Source: Lysobacter enzymogenes
GTDB taxonomy: Bacteria; Pseudomonadota; Gammaproteobacteria; Xanthomonadales; Xanthomonadaceae
Assembly (NCBI RefSeq): GCF_900106525.1
Contig: NZ_FNOG01000007.1
Location: 41,534-105,533, forward strand
Direction: 5' to 3'
Length of the DNA: 64,000 nt
Shown in pieces: positions 9,354 to 18,163 of this stretch. Every line of letters starts with the position of its first letter. The first letter of the stretch is position 1. A program made the position numbers and the translations under genes. Below the pieces are notes generated by a model. That model made no database searches. It worked only from the letters and a program-made list of their open reading frames with translations, and was not told the DNA's origin.

Positions 9354-10054
9354 GCGACGGCGACCGCGACATCAAGCTCGATCCGTCCTGGAAGTCGCGC
9401 ATCGGCGACTGGTTCGGACGCGAGGACATGCAGGCGCTGTCGCGCTTCCTGCGCGAGCGCAAGGCCGCCGGGGCGCGGATCTTCCCGCCCGGCCCGCAGA
9501 TCTTCTCCGCCTTCGACGCCACGCCGTTCGACCAGGTGAAGGTGGTGATCCTCGGCCAGGATCCGTATCACGGCTACGGCCAGGCCCACGGCCTGTGCTT
9601 CTCGGTGCAGCCCGGGGTGGCGGTGCCGCCGTCGCTGGACAACATCTTCAAGGAAATCCAGCGCGACCTCGGCATCGCCCGGCCCGACCACGGCTGCCTG
9701 CTGCCGTGGGCGAACCGCGGCGTGCTGCTGCTCAACGCGGTGCTCACCGTCGAGGAAGGCCGCGCCGGCGCGCATCAGGGCAAGGGCTGGGAAGGCTTCA
9801 CCGACCACGCCGTCGACGTGCTCAACCGCGAGCGCGAGGGCTTGGTGTTCCTGCTGTGGGGCAGCTACGCCCAGGCCAAGGGCAAGGTCATCGACCCGCG
9901 CCGCCACCGCGTGCTCAAGGCGCCGCATCCCTCGCCCTTGTCCGCGCACCGCGGCTTCATCGGCTGCGGCCATTTCTCCGCCGCCAACGAGTACCTCGCG
10001 CGCCAGGGGCAGGCGCCGATCGACTGGACCTTGCCGCCGCGCAGCGCGCTGTAG
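9350..10054 (+). CDS. ung: Uracil-DNA glycosylase
   Basis: A 234-residue family 1 uracil-DNA glycosylase. It removes uracil arising from cytosine deamination or dUTP misincorporation and starts base excision repair. The water-activating loop GQDPYHG is at 69-75 (catalytic Asp71), the uracil-recognition segment reads [10 protein letters not shown], and the DNA-intercalating loop is [11 protein letters not shown] near residue 190. Length and motifs are canonical. The ATG at 9350 overlaps the stop of the double-receiver regulator, so translation is probably coupled. Confidence 0.96.
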   Translation: MSDGDRDIKLDPSWKSRIGDWFGREDMQALSRFLRERKAAGARIFPPGPQIFSAFDATPFDQVKVVILGQDPYHGYGQAHGLCFSVQPGVAVPPSLDNIFKEIQRDLGIARPDHGCLLPWANRGVLLLNAVLTVEEGRAGAHQGKGWEGFTDHAVDVLNREREGLVFLLWGSYAQAKGKVIDPRRHRVLKAPHPSPLSAHRGFIGCGHFSAANEYLARQGQAPIDWTLPPRSAL

Positions 10055-10958
10055 CGGTTCGGCGGGCCGCTCGGCCCTTAGCTCTAGTGATGTCGTCCTG
10101 GCCGCCGGCTTTGCGGCCGGGCGGCTGTGCGTGTGTTTCGGATTGCGGTTGTCCGGCTGGCCGGAGCGGTGTCGGCCGGTCGCTGCGCTGTATCGCGCGC
10201 CGCGCTGCGGATCGTGGCGGCGGACCGGCCCAGGCCGCGAAGGCCAAACGTCTCTGAGCCGAGCCGGGCGCGGCATCGCGCCATCCGGGGCCGAATGTGT
10301 TCGCAGGGCACCGCAGAGGCCTTGTGAATGAAGAAAAACGGCTCAGACAAGTCTGAAATTTTGCGTGGTAATGGGGCCGCGATTCAGGATATTTAGCGAT
10401 GTCAGTCACATTTATTTGGACCTAAAGCGTCGCTATTTGCCCTCATATCGCCTGGAAATGGAGTGTTTTCACGCTATTACGGGTGTTTCCCCGCTTTTCC
10501 GACCCGGAAAACCCCCGGCACAGTAAATCTGCCGATGTCCTTGCGTCCGGGGTTTCTCCGATGGGGACAGGTGTCAGGAGTTGGAGGTGCCGAGCGGTCG
10601 TTACCAGGCGCTCGGGGCCGCTACAGGGGGCAGACGAAGTGATCAGGCAGTCCACGCAATGCATCTGTTCGAGCGCATTCAAAGCGCACGAGGTGTGGCG
10701 TCGAATCACGTTTGCCGTGCCGCACGTGCAGGTCGGGTCCCGATCTCGCCGTCGTCCCCGGTGGCCGCGCCGTATCGGCGCGCCGGTTCCTCAAGCATTC
10801 GCGGCGGTGGCCGCGGATGCGGGCGGCGTCTTCGCTGCCTGCCTTTCGCGCCGGCCAGCCGGCGCGGCTTCCATCGCGTCCGTCGCACCGCCCTTGCGCC
10901 ATCTGCGGGCGCAAGGCCGGGCGGTCGCGATTCCCATTGGACTACTTGAGGTGACCCC
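10055..10958. other. Long gene-free interval with AT-richer core and small palindromes
   Basis: About 900 bp without a credible gene. The central part (roughly 10325-10530) is clearly more AT-rich than its surroundings and contains two perfect short palindromes: TCAGAC-AA-GTCTGA (10343-10356), followed directly by AAATTTT, and TTTTCCG-ACC-CGGAAAA (10495-10511). It may hold the ung terminator and an extended promoter/leader of the ribbon-helix-helix gene or a small RNA. Long frames crossing it show no family features. Confidence 0.4.
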
Positions 10959-11174
10959 ATGAAAGAAACCCGGCGCCGTATGACCCTCAACCTGGCCGGC
11001 AGCGAAATGCAGTTCCTCGAAGAGCTGTGCGTCCGCAAGGGCGTCAGCAAGACCGCGGCGATCCGTCAGGCGCTGCGCCTGTATCAGGTGGTCGAGGATC
11101 GTGCCGACAAGGGCAAGAAGATGTTCTTCGTCGACAACAGTACCAAGGAGCGCTCCGAGCTGATGCTGCTCTGA
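10959..11174 (+). CDS. Ribbon-helix-helix (CopG/Arc-type) small regulator
   Basis: A 71-residue protein with the layout of a ribbon-helix-helix DNA-binding domain. A short beta-strand RRRMTLNLA is followed by helix one (SEMQFLEELCVRKG) and helix two (SKTAAIRQALRLYQVVEDRA). The KG-SKTAAIRQALRLY segment is the classic CopG/MetJ-type signature. The C-terminal 25 residues are charged (KGKKMFF, TKERSELMLL). Such proteins bind as dimers through the beta-ribbon, often as autoregulators or antitoxins; no toxin gene is adjacent, so an antitoxin role is not supported. The start ATG follows GAGGTGACCCC. It is preceded by an unusually long non-coding interval. Confidence 0.75.
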   Translation: MKETRRRMTLNLAGSEMQFLEELCVRKGVSKTAAIRQALRLYQVVEDRADKGKKMFFVDNSTKERSELMLL

Positions 11175-11323
11175 CCCCGCGGATCAGACCGCACGGATCA
11201 GATCGCGCGGCCGCAAGTCCGCCGCACGTCCGGGCTGCGGCGGGCGGACAGCGCGGTTCGCGCGCGGTCGCGCCGGATCGGCCGGCGCGGCAACGCGTCG
11301 GCGCCTCGCCTCGCCGGCGCGCT

Positions 11324-12178
11324 TCAGGCGAAGAACGTGCGCACGATCAAGGCGGCCTCGTGCAAGGCCGCGGGCGCTTCTTCCGGCGGCGTCAGCAGGC
11401 CGAAACCGCAATCGGGCAGCGGCGGCAGCCGCGGCGAGCGGGCGATCGCCAGCCCCGGCCCGATCGCCGACGCGTTGAGGCAGCCCACGCCCAGGCCCGC
11501 GCGCAGCGCCGCCTGCAGCCCGGCCACGCCGCTGGCCAGATGGGCGATGCGATGCGCGCTGCGATGCCGCTGCAGGCGTTGCACCGCCAATCCGTGCAGG
11601 CCGCAGCCCGGCGGCAGCAACACCAGCGGCAGCTCGGCTTCCTCGCGCAGGTCCAGGCCGGGCGCGGCGACCCAGTGCAAGGCTTCGCGCCGCAGCGGCA
11701 GACCGGGCACGCGCGTGCGCGCGGCGCCGGCGTGCAGGATCACCGCCAGGTCGTACTGACCTTCGGCATGGCCCTGCGCCAGCGTCGCGCTCTGGCCGAT
11801 GCTGACCTGCAGGCGCAATTGCGGGCAGCGCCGGCCCAGGTGGCCGAGCAGACCGGCGATCTCGTCGTTGCGGAAGTAATCGCTGATCGCCAGCCGTGCA
11901 TCGGTGCGGCGCACTTCGTTGCGGACTTCGTGCAGGGCCAGCTCGCCCAGGGCCAGCATCTGCCGCGCGTGGCCGATCAGGCGCCGCCCGGCCGGCGTCA
12001 GGTCCACGCCTTGGCGCGAGCGCGACAACAAGGCCGCGCCGGCAGCGGCTTCGAGCTTCTGCAACTGCTCGCTGACCGCCGATTGCGAGCGGAACACCCG
12101 GCCGGCGCCGGCGGAGATGCTGCCGGCTTCGGCGACGGCGACGAAGGCGCGGAGCTGGTCCAGGTCGAGGCTGCGCAT
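11324..12178 (-). CDS. LysR-family transcriptional regulator
   Basis: A 284-residue LysR-type regulator. The winged helix-turn-helix occupies residues 1-60 (LDLDQLRAFVAVAEAGSIS, then SQSAVSEQLQKLE), and the rest is the effector-binding domain with VGCLNASAIG near the C-terminus. It is divergent from a tautomerase-family gene, with an 11-bp perfect inverted repeat in the shared promoter (12191-12236), so that gene is its likeliest target. The ligand cannot be told from sequence. The start is the ATG giving the usual MRSLDLDQL beginning. Confidence 0.9.
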   Translation of the reverse strand: MRSLDLDQLRAFVAVAEAGSISAGAGRVFRSQSAVSEQLQKLEAAAGAALLSRSRQGVDLTPAGRRLIGHARQMLALGELALHEVRNEVRRTDARLAISDYFRNDEIAGLLGHLGRRCPQLRLQVSIGQSATLAQGHAEGQYDLAVILHAGAARTRVPGLPLRREALHWVAAPGLDLREEAELPLVLLPPGCGLHGLAVQRLQRHRSAHRIAHLASGVAGLQAALRAGLGVGCLNASAIGPGLAIARSPRLPPLPDCGFGLLTPPEEAPAALHEAALIVRTFFA

Positions 12179-12190
12179 GGCGGCACCGTT

Positions 12191-12236
12191 ATCGGAATAG
12201 CCGATGGATGAGCGGCAATCTTCCCGCTATTCCGAT
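12191..12236. promoter_or_regulatory. Candidate LysR operator between regulator and tautomerase gene
   Basis: ATCGGAATAGC (12191-12201) and its exact inverse GCTATTCCGAT (12226-12236) are separated by 24 bp, so equivalent points lie 35 bp apart. The pair starts 13 bp upstream of the LysR start and about 70 bp upstream of the tautomerase start. The layout fits two operator half-sites in a divergent LysR-controlled promoter. Confidence 0.55.
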
Positions 12237-12307
12237 GGACGCCGCAAGCCTAGCCTGTACCTGCATTCCGGGGCCGAGTGATGCCGGCCCGCCACGAGAC
12301 CGCCGCC

Positions 12308-12718
12308 ATGCCGCACCTGAACCTGCAGATTTCCGGCCCCGCCGACTCCGAACTGGCGCGCCGCGCCAGCGCCGCGATCGCCGACCTCACCGTCGAGGTG
12401 CTCGGCAAGCGCCGCGAGCTGATCGCGATCGAGGTGCGCTTCGTCGAGCGCGCGCACTGGTTCGTCGGCGGCCGCAGCCTGGACGAGCTGGGGCGCAATT
12501 CGTTCTTCCTCGACATCAGCATCACCGACGAGACCAACACCAAGGACGAGAAGGCGCGCTTCATCGAGCAGGCCTACGCGCGCCTGTCGGCCTTGATCGG
12601 CGAGGTGCACGAGGTGTCCTACATCCACGTCGTCGATGCGCGCGCGGCCGCGTACGGATACGGCGGCGCGACCCAGGAACATCGCTACCAGGCCGCCCGC
12701 ATCGCTGCGCCGGGTTGA
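12308..12718 (+). CDS. Tautomerase-superfamily (4-oxalocrotonate tautomerase-like) protein
   Basis: A 136-residue protein of the tautomerase superfamily, whose members use the amino-terminal proline as general base. I chose the ATG at 12308 because it puts Pro at position 2 (MPHLNLQ), which becomes Pro1 after methionine removal. The in-frame ATG at 12278 would bury that residue and has no better ribosome site. The body fits a 4-OT/MIF-like beta-alpha-beta fold (LIAIEVRFVERAHWFVGG, FFLDISITDETNTKDEK). It is about twice the size of classical 62-residue 4-OT, matching the longer double-fold members. The substrate is unknown. It is divergent from a LysR regulator. Confidence 0.75.
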   Translation: MPHLNLQISGPADSELARRASAAIADLTVEVLGKRRELIAIEVRFVERAHWFVGGRSLDELGRNSFFLDISITDETNTKDEKARFIEQAYARLSALIGEVHEVSYIHVVDARAAAYGYGGATQEHRYQAARIAAPG

Positions 12719-12728
12719 TCGATCGTCT

Positions 12729-13640
12729 TCAGATCGCGTCGGCCGGACCGACTGCGGCCTGCGCGCGCAGCCAGTCGCGCAGCGCCGCCAGCCCGGCGGG
12801 CTCCACGCCCGGCGCCCGCACGAACCAGTGCGGGTAGCCGTCGAGCGCGGGCCCGAACGGCTGCACCAGCGCGCCGCTGGCCAGATCGTCGGCGACCAGC
12901 GCCAGGCTCAGCAGCGCCACCCCGTGGCCGGCGATCGCGGCCTGGATGGCGTGGCTTTCGTCGGTGAAGCGCAGGCCGGCGTCGACATCCAGGCCGGCCA
13001 GCTCGGCCAGACCGGCGCGCTCGCGCCACAGCCGCCAGGTTGGCGTGTCGGCGGTGGGGTGGCGCCATTCCGAATGCAGCAGCATGTTCTCGTGCAGATC
13101 GCGCGGTTGCCGCAGCGACAGGCGCGGGCTGCACACCGGGGCGAAGCGGTTTTCGATCAGCGGCTCGGCCTCGAGGCCGGGAAACGGCCCACGGCCGTAG
13201 CGGATCGCCGCGTCGGCGAGGCCGGCGTGCAGGTCGACCGGGTCGTCGGAGGCGTGCAGACGCAGGTCTAGGTCGGGACAGGCCTGGCGGAACGAGGCCA
13301 TGCGCGGTACCAGCCATTTGGCGGTGAACGACAGCGTCGCCGACAAGGTCAGCGCACGCCGCTGCGGCGGCGCGCGCAACGCCTCGACCGCTTCGGCGAA
13401 GGCGTCGAAACCGTCGCGCAGCACCGGGAACAGCCGCTCGGCTGCGGCGGTGAGGGCGACGCGGCGGGTCTGGCGTTCGAACAGGCGCAGACCGATGTGC
13501 TCTTCCAGCGCGCGCACCTGATGGCTGATCGCGGTCGGGGTGACGGAGAGCTCCTGCCCGGCGCGCTTGAAGCTGCGCAGCCGCGCAGCGGCCTCGAACG
13601 CGCGCAGGGCGCTCAGCGGGGGCAGGCGGCGGCCGGGCAT
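12729..13640 (-). CDS. LysR-family transcriptional regulator (GcvA-like)
   Basis: A 303-residue LysR regulator. The DNA-binding part begins RRLPPLSALRAFEAAARLRS and continues TPTAISHQVRALEEHIGLRLFER, a form typical of the GcvA-like group. The effector domain follows, with LSATLSFTAKWLVPRMASF near residue 95. The ATG at 13640 gives the family start; the longer frame to 13838 runs through the promoter into the neighbouring azoR gene. It is divergent from azoR over 135 bp, so control of the azoreductase is the natural hypothesis. It is convergent with the tautomerase gene, with only 10 bp between stop codons. Confidence 0.9.
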   Translation of the reverse strand: MPGRRLPPLSALRAFEAAARLRSFKRAGQELSVTPTAISHQVRALEEHIGLRLFERQTRRVALTAAAERLFPVLRDGFDAFAEAVEALRAPPQRRALTLSATLSFTAKWLVPRMASFRQACPDLDLRLHASDDPVDLHAGLADAAIRYGRGPFPGLEAEPLIENRFAPVCSPRLSLRQPRDLHENMLLHSEWRHPTADTPTWRLWRERAGLAELAGLDVDAGLRFTDESHAIQAAIAGHGVALLSLALVADDLASGALVQPFGPALDGYPHWFVRAPGVEPAGLAALRDWLRAQAAVGPADAI

Positions 13641-13775
13641 GGATGAGGTGAGTTCATTCGTCGCTTGAGAAATCGGAGTTTGTCGCCTGCGGCACGTGGT
13701 TTCAACATGGCCTGCATCGCGGCAAGGCCTCGAACAGACCAAGCCGAACTCATCCATCACCTTGCGAGCCCCGTC

Positions 13776-14468
13776 ATGACCCGACTGCTCCACATCGACT
13801 CCAGCGCCCGCTCCGGCGGCTCCGACACCCAGGCCCACGGCTCACACAGCCGCCGCCTCAGCGCCCGTTTCGTGCGCCGCTGGCGCGAACTGCGCCCCGA
13901 CGACGAGGTGACCGTGCGCGACGTCGGCCTGCACCCGCCGGCCCCGGTCACCGGCGGCTGGATCCATGCCGCCTTTACCCCGCCCGAGAGGCGCGAAGCC
14001 TGGATGCGCGACGCGCTGGCCGAGAGCGACGCGCTGGTCGACGAACTGCTCGCCGCCGACGTGATCGTCGCCGGCGTGCCGATGTACAACTTCGGCATGC
14101 CGGCGCAGTTCAAGGCCTGGATCGACAACATCGTGCGGGTCGGCCGCACCTTCGGCTTCGACCGCACCCGCGAAGGCGAACCCTACTGGCCGATGCTGGC
14201 CGACAGCGGCAAGCGCCTGGTGCTGCTGAGCTCGCGCGGCGACTACGGCTACGGCAAGGGCGAACGGCTGGAAGCGATCAACCACGTCGAACCCGGCGTG
14301 CTGACCCCGCTGCGCTACATCGGCATCACCCAGGCCCATAGCGTGGCCGCGGAGTACGACGAATTCGGCGGCGAACGCCTGCGCGCCTCGCTGGAACGCG
14401 CCGAGGGCGAGATCGACGCGCTGGTGGAGCGTCTGGTCGCGGAGCATTCGTTGCGCGCTGCGGCGTGA
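13776..14468 (+). CDS. azoR: FMN-dependent NAD(P)H azoreductase/quinone reductase
   Basis: A 230-residue flavodoxin-fold oxidoreductase of the AzoR family. Such enzymes reduce quinones and azo compounds by two-electron transfer from NAD(P)H via FMN and protect against thiol and quinone stress. The phosphate-binding start is LLHIDSSARSGGS. The flavin-contacting segment VPMYNFGMPAQFKAWIDN near residue 100 and the LLSSRGDYG loop near 150 are typical. The length is about 30 residues greater than E. coli AzoR. It is divergent from a LysR regulator. Confidence 0.88.
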   Translation: MTRLLHIDSSARSGGSDTQAHGSHSRRLSARFVRRWRELRPDDEVTVRDVGLHPPAPVTGGWIHAAFTPPERREAWMRDALAESDALVDELLAADVIVAGVPMYNFGMPAQFKAWIDNIVRVGRTFGFDRTREGEPYWPMLADSGKRLVLLSSRGDYGYGKGERLEAINHVEPGVLTPLRYIGITQAHSVAAEYDEFGGERLRASLERAEGEIDALVERLVAEHSLRAAA

Positions 14469-14489
14469 GCCGGCGACAGTTGCGCAATA

Positions 14490-14667
14490 CCCCTGTAGGA
14501 GCGGCGCGAGCCGCGACCGCGCCAACGCAACTAAGACGAATCTTTCACCGAGGCGTACAGGTTCGAGCTATCGCCGCATTCGCGTCATAACAAATGTTTA
14601 CGGCGATCACCCTGTGTCGCCGCAGTTGCATTGGCGCGGTCGCGGCTTGCGCCGCTCCTACAGGGGG
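14490..14667. repeat. Inverted REP pair (GTAGGAGCGGCGC family)
   Basis: The left arm at 14490-14530 contains CTGTAGGAGCGGCGCGAG and runs on through CGCGCCAACGCAA. The right arm at 14626-14667 is its near-perfect inverse. The roughly 95-bp spacer is AT-richer (CATAACAAATGTTTA). The element fills most of the gap between azoR and the EcsC-family gene. Confidence 0.8.
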
Positions 14668-14802
14668 CGGCCGCCGCGGCGCTGAACGGTGGTGGGGCGC
14701 GGACTTGTAGCCGCCCCCCGCCACCCCTACCTTCGCCAAGTCGCGGAGCGATTTCGCGACCGGCCGCCGGCCATGGATTCCGGCGATGCGAGGCGAGGGG
14801 CG

Positions 14803-15678
14803 ATGACCGAAGACGCGCAGTTGCTGAACCATCCGGCCGATGCGGCCGATCTCAAGCGCGCGGTGGCGTTGCTGGAGACGCCGTCGATCACCGCGCGCAT
14901 GGCGGCGCTGGCCGGGGCGCCGATCGAGTTCGGCATGTCCAAGTTGCCGCGCTTCGCCCATGAGCGCATCCACAAGATCGTGCACGCGGCGATGCACAAG
15001 GCCGCGTCGGCGGCGCTGAGCACGGTCAAGGAGGCGCCGAGCAAGCGCGCTTCGACCAAGACCCACAAGCTGGCCGCGGCGGTGTCCGGCGCGGCCGGCG
15101 GTTTGTTCGGCGTGGCCGGATTGGCGATCGAACTGCCGGTGACCACGGTCATCATGATGCGTTCGGTCGCCGACATCGCGCGCAGCGAAGGGTTCTCGCT
15201 GTCCGAGCCTTGGGTGCAGGCGGCCTGCGTGGAGGTGTTCGCGTTCGGCGGCAACAGCAAGCGCGACGATGCCGCCGAATCGGGTTATTACGCCTCGCGC
15301 GGCGTGCTGTCGGAGCTGACCAAGAACGCGACCCGCGAGCTGGTGCACCTGGCCGGGCACCGCGGCGCGCACGAGGTCACCCAGGCCTACGCCAAGAAGC
15401 AGGCGGCGACGTGGATGGCCAAGCTGATCGATACGGTGGCCACGCGCTTCGGCATCGTCATCACCGAGAAGACTGCGGCGCAGATCGTGCCGGTGATCGG
15501 CGCGGCCACCGCGGCGACGATGAATGTGTTGTTCACCAACCACTACCAGGACATGGCGCGCGGGCACTTCATCGTCAAGCGGCTGGAGCTGAAGTACGGC
15601 GCGCAGGCGGTGGAGCAGGCGTACCGGCAGGTGAGGGCGGGCGAGGCGCCGGCGCCGCAAGCGCGGCTCGAAGGCTAG
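14803..15678 (+). CDS. EcsC-family protein
   Basis: A 291-residue protein resembling the EcsC family, named after the third gene of the Bacillus ecs ABC-transporter locus; its biochemical role is unknown. Recognisable segments are the Gly/Ala-rich membrane-like stretch AAVSGAAGGLFGVAGLAIELP, then VTTVIMMRSVADIARSEGF, then the conserved CVEVFAFGG. The C-terminal half has another apolar stretch (IVPVIGAATAATMNVLFTNHY). No ABC transporter genes are nearby, so it is a stand-alone member. I prefer the ATG at 14803, which follows AGGCGAGGGG; an ATG at 14773 would add 10 residues. Confidence 0.78.
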   Translation: MTEDAQLLNHPADAADLKRAVALLETPSITARMAALAGAPIEFGMSKLPRFAHERIHKIVHAAMHKAASAALSTVKEAPSKRASTKTHKLAAAVSGAAGGLFGVAGLAIELPVTTVIMMRSVADIARSEGFSLSEPWVQAACVEVFAFGGNSKRDDAAESGYYASRGVLSELTKNATRELVHLAGHRGAHEVTQAYAKKQAATWMAKLIDTVATRFGIVITEKTAAQIVPVIGAATAATMNVLFTNHYQDMARGHFIVKRLELKYGAQAVEQAYRQVRAGEAPAPQARLEG

Positions 15679-15726
15679 GCGCGGCCCCGAGGTCGGGCGC
15701 GGGGTTGCAGCGCCGCGAACTGGAAC

Positions 15727-15794
15727 AAAGGCGTCGGGCCTGAAGGCCCTCCTACAGTCGCCTGCGTGGGAGGGCGTTCAGGCCCGATGCTTTT
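15727..15794. terminator. Large hairpin between convergent genes (GGGCCTGAAGGCCC family)
   Basis: GGCGTCGGGCCTGAAGGCCC at 15730 is mirrored by GGGCGTTCAGGCCCGATGC ending near 15790, with A-rich sequence before and TTTTGTCT after. It can fold as a long stem between the convergent EcsC and sensor-kinase genes and could serve as a bidirectional terminator. It shares its core with the repeats at 34982-35280. Confidence 0.6.
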
Positions 15795-15802
15795 GTCTCA
15801 GA

Positions 15803-17113
15803 TCAGGCCGAGGCCTTCAGCGCCAGCGTCGTGCGCGTCCCGCGTTCGGCCTTGTCGAAGCGCAGGCTCCAGCCCAGGTGTTCGCACAGCCGCGAGATCA
15901 GGTCCAGGCCGATGCCGCCGCCTTCGCGGCCGCCGCGGGCGACGCGGGCGTAGATCGCGCTGATTTCCTCCGGGGTCATGCCGTGCCCCGGGTCTTCGAT
16001 CACCACGGTGGCGTCGCCCAGCAGGCGGATCGCGATTTCGCCGCGGTCGCTGTTCTCGATGGCGTTGCGCAGCAGGTTGCCGATCGCCGCCTGCACGATC
16101 GGCAGCGGCGCCAGGATTTCGCACGGCGGCAACGGCGCGATCGCCAGGGTCAGGTCCTTGTCGCGGGTCAGGTGGCGGTGGTCTTCGACGATTTCCGGCA
16201 ACAGATGATCGAGCGCGACCCGGTCGCTGTTCGCGCTCAGGCGCTTGGGATCCTTGGCCAGCACCAGCAGCAGCGAGATCAGTTGTTCGACATCGCGCGA
16301 AGTGCGGCGGATGCGGTTGAGCTGGTGGCGGGTGCCGGCCGGCAATTCGTTGTGGTCCAGCGCGATTTCGGCCGCGCCGGCGATCACCGAGATCGGCGTG
16401 CGCAGCTCGTGGCTGGCGCTGTCGATGAAGGCGCGTTCGCGCTCGACGTAACGGTCGTTGCGCTGCAGGTAGTCGTTGACCGCGTCGGCGATCACCACCA
16501 GTTCCGAGCTGGCCGAGTCGGGCACGTCCACGCGCTGGCCGGAGCGGTCCGGGCGCAGGCCGCCGATGCGCTGGGCCATGTTGGTCAGCGGCCGCACCAG
16601 CCGGTGCACGCCCCAGCCGATGACCGCGCACAGCAGCAACAAGGTGGTGATGGCCGAAGCGGCGATGGTCAGCGCGAGGTCGAACTCGCGGTGTTCCATG
16701 TCGTCGATGTCCAGCGCCAGGATCAGGCGGCGGCCGTCGACGTCGCGCACCAAGGTCACGTACTCCACGCCGGCGACGACGACTTCGTCGTGCACACCGG
16801 GCGGAAGCGTGGCCAGCTCGCGCGGCGGCGGCCGGGTGGCGCTGTCGTACAGCGACAGCGCCTGGGTGTCGCTCCAGCGGTAGTCCGGGTCGCCGCGGCT
16901 GCGCTCGATGAAGTAGTCCATCTCGGTGTTCATCAGCGAGGTCCACACCAGGTGTTCGGCGTGCTCGTTGACGAAGAACCCTTGCACCACCACCGCGATC
17001 GACAGCAGCGCGGTGTAGCCGAACAGGCCCAGCAGGATGCGCTGGCGCAGGCTGGAGCGCGCGCGCAGCGGCGCGGCGGCCGGCGCCGGGGCGCGGTCAG
17101 ACGGCGCTGCCAT
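15803..17113 (-). CDS. Membrane sensor histidine kinase (envelope-locus two-component system)
   Basis: A 436-residue inner-membrane kinase. Helix one is at about 28-47 and helix two at about 148-168, framing a periplasmic domain of roughly 100 residues with PPGVHDEV. A HAMP-like linker and the H-box (SASHELRTPI, His235) follow, then the N-box (LLRNAIENSDRG), DPGHGM and GGGIGLDL in the ATPase domain. Its start overlaps the 3' end of the adjacent regulator by 17 bp, so the two are co-translated. It is a paralogue of the kinase at 41103-42377. It is divergent from pap2-eptA, which suggests sensing of envelope or cationic-peptide stress as in PmrB-type kinases; the signal is inferred. Confidence 0.9.
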   Translation of the reverse strand: MAAPSDRAPAPAAAPLRARSSLRQRILLGLFGYTALLSIAVVVQGFFVNEHAEHLVWTSLMNTEMDYFIERSRGDPDYRWSDTQALSLYDSATRPPPRELATLPPGVHDEVVVAGVEYVTLVRDVDGRRLILALDIDDMEHREFDLALTIAASAITTLLLLCAVIGWGVHRLVRPLTNMAQRIGGLRPDRSGQRVDVPDSASSELVVIADAVNDYLQRNDRYVERERAFIDSASHELRTPISVIAGAAEIALDHNELPAGTRHQLNRIRRTSRDVEQLISLLLVLAKDPKRLSANSDRVALDHLLPEIVEDHRHLTRDKDLTLAIAPLPPCEILAPLPIVQAAIGNLLRNAIENSDRGEIAIRLLGDATVVIEDPGHGMTPEEISAIYARVARGGREGGGIGLDLISRLCEHLGWSLRFDKAERGTRTTLALKASA

Positions 17114-17810
17114 CGGCCTCGTGGTCGCCCGACTCCGCCGGCACCGCCAAGCGATAGCCCACCCGCGGAAGCGTCTGGATCAGCTTGACCGGGTACGGCC
17201 CGTCGACCGCGCGGCGCAGTTCGTAGATATGCGAACGCAGCATGTCGCCGTCGGGCGGGCTGTCGCCCCACAGCGCGTGCTCCAGGCGTTCGCGGGTGAC
17301 CGCGCCGGGGCTGGACTGCATCAGCACTTCCAGCAACTTGCGGCAGGCCGGATACAGATGCAGCGAGCGGCCGCCGCGGCTGACTTCCAGTGTGGTCAGG
17401 TCGAGCTTGAGGTCGGCGACCTGCAGCACCTTGCTGCGGCCGCGGCCGGCGGCGCGCGCGGCCAGCGCTTCCAGCCGCACTTCCAGTTCGGGCAGGGCGA
17501 AGGGCTTGGTCAGGTAGTCGTCGGCGCCGGCGCGGAAGCCGGCGATCTTGTCGGGCAACTCGTCGCGCGCGGTCAGCATCAGCACCGGCACGTCGGAACC
17601 GGCTTCCTCGCGCAGGCTGCGCAGCACTTCGCGGCCGTCCAGGCGCGGCAGCATCCAGTCCAGCACGATCGCGTCGTAGCGCTGGGTCACCGCCAGGTGC
17701 AGGCCGGTGGGGCCGTCGGGCGCGGCGTCGAGGGTGTAGCCGCGCGCTTCGAAGTAATCGAAGAGGTTGGCCACCAGGTTGCGATTGTCTTCCACCACCA
17801 ACAGGCGCAT
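17097..17810 (-). CDS. OmpR-family response regulator (PmrA-like context)
   Basis: A 237-residue regulator. The receiver domain has VEDN at 6-9, phospho-acceptor Asp51 (VLDWMLP), MLTARDE and KPFALPELE. A C-terminal winged helix follows with RERLEHALWGD, RSHIYELRRAVD and VGYRLA. The start is the ATG at 17810 after GCAGGAG. It is the first gene of the regulator-kinase operon and is divergent from the PAP2/EptA genes. An 11-bp-spaced direct repeat GTCGGAAC in the shared promoter is a plausible binding site. It is closely similar throughout to the regulator at 42386-43105. Confidence 0.92.
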   Translation of the reverse strand: MRLLVVEDNRNLVANLFDYFEARGYTLDAAPDGPTGLHLAVTQRYDAIVLDWMLPRLDGREVLRSLREEAGSDVPVLMLTARDELPDKIAGFRAGADDYLTKPFALPELEVRLEALAARAAGRGRSKVLQVADLKLDLTTLEVSRGGRSLHLYPACRKLLEVLMQSSPGAVTRERLEHALWGDSPPDGDMLRSHIYELRRAVDGPYPVKLIQTLPRVGYRLAVPAESGDHEADGSAV

Positions 17811-17950
17811 GCGCCGGTTCTCCTGCCGCGGGCGCGGCCTGAACTGAGTGTGCCCCAAGCCGGGGCGCGAGGTCTTGCCGGGAACTGACGCGCGGGGTGC
17901 GCGAAGCCCCCCAGCTCCCCGGCACAGGCCGCCAGTGTGGTTACGGTGGC

Positions 17951-17969
17951 GTCGGAACCCCGTCGGAAC
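17951..17969. promoter_or_regulatory. Candidate response-regulator binding site
   Basis: GTCGGAAC occurs twice (17951-17958 and 17962-17969) exactly 11 bp apart, one helical turn, as OmpR-family dimers usually require. It lies in the 353-bp interval between the divergent regulator/kinase and PAP2/EptA operons. No other copy was noticed nearby. Confidence 0.45.
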
Positions 17970-18163
17970 AAGGGGCCGCGGCTGCGCCGAATCTGAACGC
18001 AGCGCCGCGCGCACGCCCGGATTTTCCCTGTTTAACGAGCCCACAACCCGGTTCCGACCGCTCTCCGACAGCGCCGTTTCGATCATCGCCGCACAGCCCG
18101 CTTCGCCGACGTTGTCGCCGCCGCCCGGGTTTCTCACGCCCGCTCACGAGCTCGTTGCCGTCG

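Noticed and set aside
13641-13775. Inverted repeat GATGAGGTGAGTTC / GAACTCATCCATC as LysR operator for azoR
   Set aside because: Arms match only partly and one overlaps the LysR start codon; too weak to call.
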